Assembly: GCA_964384675.1 (NCBI GenBank)
Contig: CAYLNK010000193.1
Span: 1-12,562 of the forward strand
Reading direction: 5' to 3'
Origin: CAYLNK01 sp964384675
GTDB taxonomy: Bacteria; Acidobacteriota; Thermoanaerobaculia; UBA5066
Length of the DNA: 12,562 bases
In this document: one piece after another, positions 11,827 through 12,562 of the stretch
How the letters are laid out: each line of letters begins with the position of its first letter
Numbering within the stretch: position 1 is the first letter of the stretch
Notes under the pieces: model-generated
What the model was told of the DNA's origin: nothing
Database searches by the model: none
What the model saw: the letters and a program-made list of their open reading frames with translations, nothing else
Made by a program: the position numbers and the translations under genes

Positions 11827-12562
11827 GGCGCGGCGGCCGGAGCGTCATCCGGGTCCTGCACGTGATCCCGGCGGTGGCCGCGCGCTACGGCGGGCCGAGC
11901 CACGCCCTGGCCGGTCTGGGCCGCGCCCTCGGGCGGCGCGGGGACGTCGACCTGCGCGTCGCCACGACCGACGCGGACGGCCCGGGACGCCTGCCGCTCT
12001 CCGGGGACACGACGTGGGAGGGGCTGCCCGCCGTCGTCCTGCGTCGTCAGTGGAGCGAGGCGTTCAAGCTCTCTATCCCCCTGCAGCTGTGGCTCGACGA
12101 GAACGTCGTCCGGTACGACGTGGCGCACCTGCACGCGGTCTTCTCGCATGCCCCCCTCGCTGCCGCCAGCGCCTGCCGGCGCGCCGGCGTGCCCTACGTG
12201 GTCAGACCGCTCGGGACGCTCGACCCGTGGAGCCTGGGGCAGAAGCGCTTCCGCAAGCAGGCGTTCTGGCACCTCGGCGGCCGCCGCATGCTCGAGGGGG
12301 CGGCGGCCGTGCACTACACGACGGACGAGGAGAGGCGCCTCGCCGAGGAGGCCCTCGGCCTCGGCCGCGGCTTCGTGCTCCCGCTCGGGGTGGACGAGCT
12401 GCTGTTCGGCGGCCCGGCCGGGCCGCCCCCGGCCGGGTTGATCCCCGGGACGTACGTTGCGTTCCTGGGGCGGCTCCACGCCAAGAAGGGTCTCGATCTC
12501 CTGGTCGAGGGGCTCCTCGGCGCGCCCGGCCACGGCAAACGTGGCCAGCAGCATCCCGGCGA
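11823..12562 (+). CDS. Family 4 glycosyltransferase (3'-partial)
   Basis: The frame opens at a GTG that overlaps the preceding stop (GTGA) and stays open for 246 codons to the right edge, so the C-terminus is missing. The acceptor lobe is complete: VIRVLHVIPAVAARYGGPS has the YGGPS loop at residues 22-26, DVAHLHAVFSHAP follows, and VVRPLGTLDPWSLGQKR is a signature of polysaccharide GT4 enzymes. HYTTDEERRLAEEAL and VLPLGVDELLF lead to the donor lobe, which begins TYVAFLGRLHAKKGLDLLVEG with the expected Arg and Lys for phosphate binding. The catalytic EX7E motif would lie beyond the window. The last dozen codons (Gly, His and Gln rich) do not look like the helix usually found here, which may be divergence or an end-of-sequence error. 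No clear Shine-Dalgarno is visible, so translation probably depends on coupling. Confidence 0.88.
   Translation, partial: MRRGGRSVIRVLHVIPAVAARYGGPSHALAGLGRALGRRGDVDLRVATTDADGPGRLPLSGDTTWEGLPAVVLRRQWSEAFKLSIPLQLWLDENVVRYDVAHLHAVFSHAPLAAASACRRAGVPYVVRPLGTLDPWSLGQKRFRKQAFWHLGGRRMLEGAAAVHYTTDEERRLAEEALGLGRGFVLPLGVDELLFGGPAGPPPAGLIPGTYVAFLGRLHAKKGLDLLVEGLLGAPGHGKRGQQHPG

Noticed and set aside
11670..12554. A 294-codon minus-strand open frame at the right end
   Set aside because: The + strand here encodes a clear GT4 with YGGPS and VVRPLGTLDPW motifs. The antisense product has low complexity and no family resemblance.
1..12562. CRISPR arrays, tRNA or rRNA genes, insertion sequences, attachment sites
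   Set aside because: Apart from the gene-internal duplications I see no regularly spaced direct repeats, no transposase or integrase motifs and no RNA-gene-like segments. Essentially every base lies in a + strand coding frame.
12505..12562. A frameshift near the end of the last glycosyltransferase
   Set aside because: The last codons look unlike the usual helix, but neither alternative frame gives a clearly better match, and too few bases remain to judge.

Overview
This window is a gene-dense, very GC-rich piece of bacterial chromosome. Almost every third codon position is G or C. It lies inside a surface-polysaccharide (O-antigen, capsule or exopolysaccharide) biosynthesis locus. All eleven genes read on the + strand and are packed almost without gaps: eight of ten junctions are 4-base start/stop overlaps (GTGA, ATGA or TTGA), one has a single base between genes, and one has 22 bases. 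Seven of the ten visible starts are GTG and one is TTG. I see no promoter, terminator, RNA gene, insertion sequence or CRISPR array, so the window looks like the interior of one long operon whose ends lie outside. The composition and start-codon use fit a high-GC lineage such as Acidobacteriota, Myxococcota/other deltaproteobacteria or Gemmatimonadota, but I cannot assign it from the sequence alone.

Layout: (1) 3-1127, the C-terminal synthetase part of an asparagine-synthase-like amidotransferase, cut by the left edge; (2) 1124-2098, a family 2 glycosyltransferase (GT2); (3) 2100-4139, a protein of two fused GT2 units; (4) 4136-5002, a SAM methyltransferase with an N-terminal four-cysteine zinc-ribbon-like element; (5) 4999-5955, another GT2; (6) 5952-7847, a second fused pair of GT2 domains, of a different subfamily from gene 3, whose halves align without a single gap over 300 residues; (7) 7844-8812, an NAD-dependent nucleotide-sugar epimerase/dehydratase/decarboxylase; (8) 8835-9191, a small DUF2304-type membrane protein; (9) 9188-10396, a GT4 glycosyltransferase; (10) 10393-11826, a polytopic membrane protein resembling O-antigen polymerases/ligases; (11) 11823 to the right edge, a second GT4 glycosyltransferase, truncated.

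Taken together the genes could make a nucleotide sugar (gene 7), assemble an oligosaccharide with eight glycosyltransferase domains in six proteins (genes 2, 3, 5, 6, 9, 11), decorate it by methylation (gene 4) and amide formation (gene 1), and polymerise or transfer it at the membrane (gene 10). The initiating phosphoglycosyltransferase, flippase and chain-length regulator are not in the window and would be expected nearby.

I do not see a wholly new kind of system. The most distinctive feature is that one operon carries two separately evolved tandem-duplicated GT2 proteins. These are candidates for dual-activity or chain-extending enzymes.
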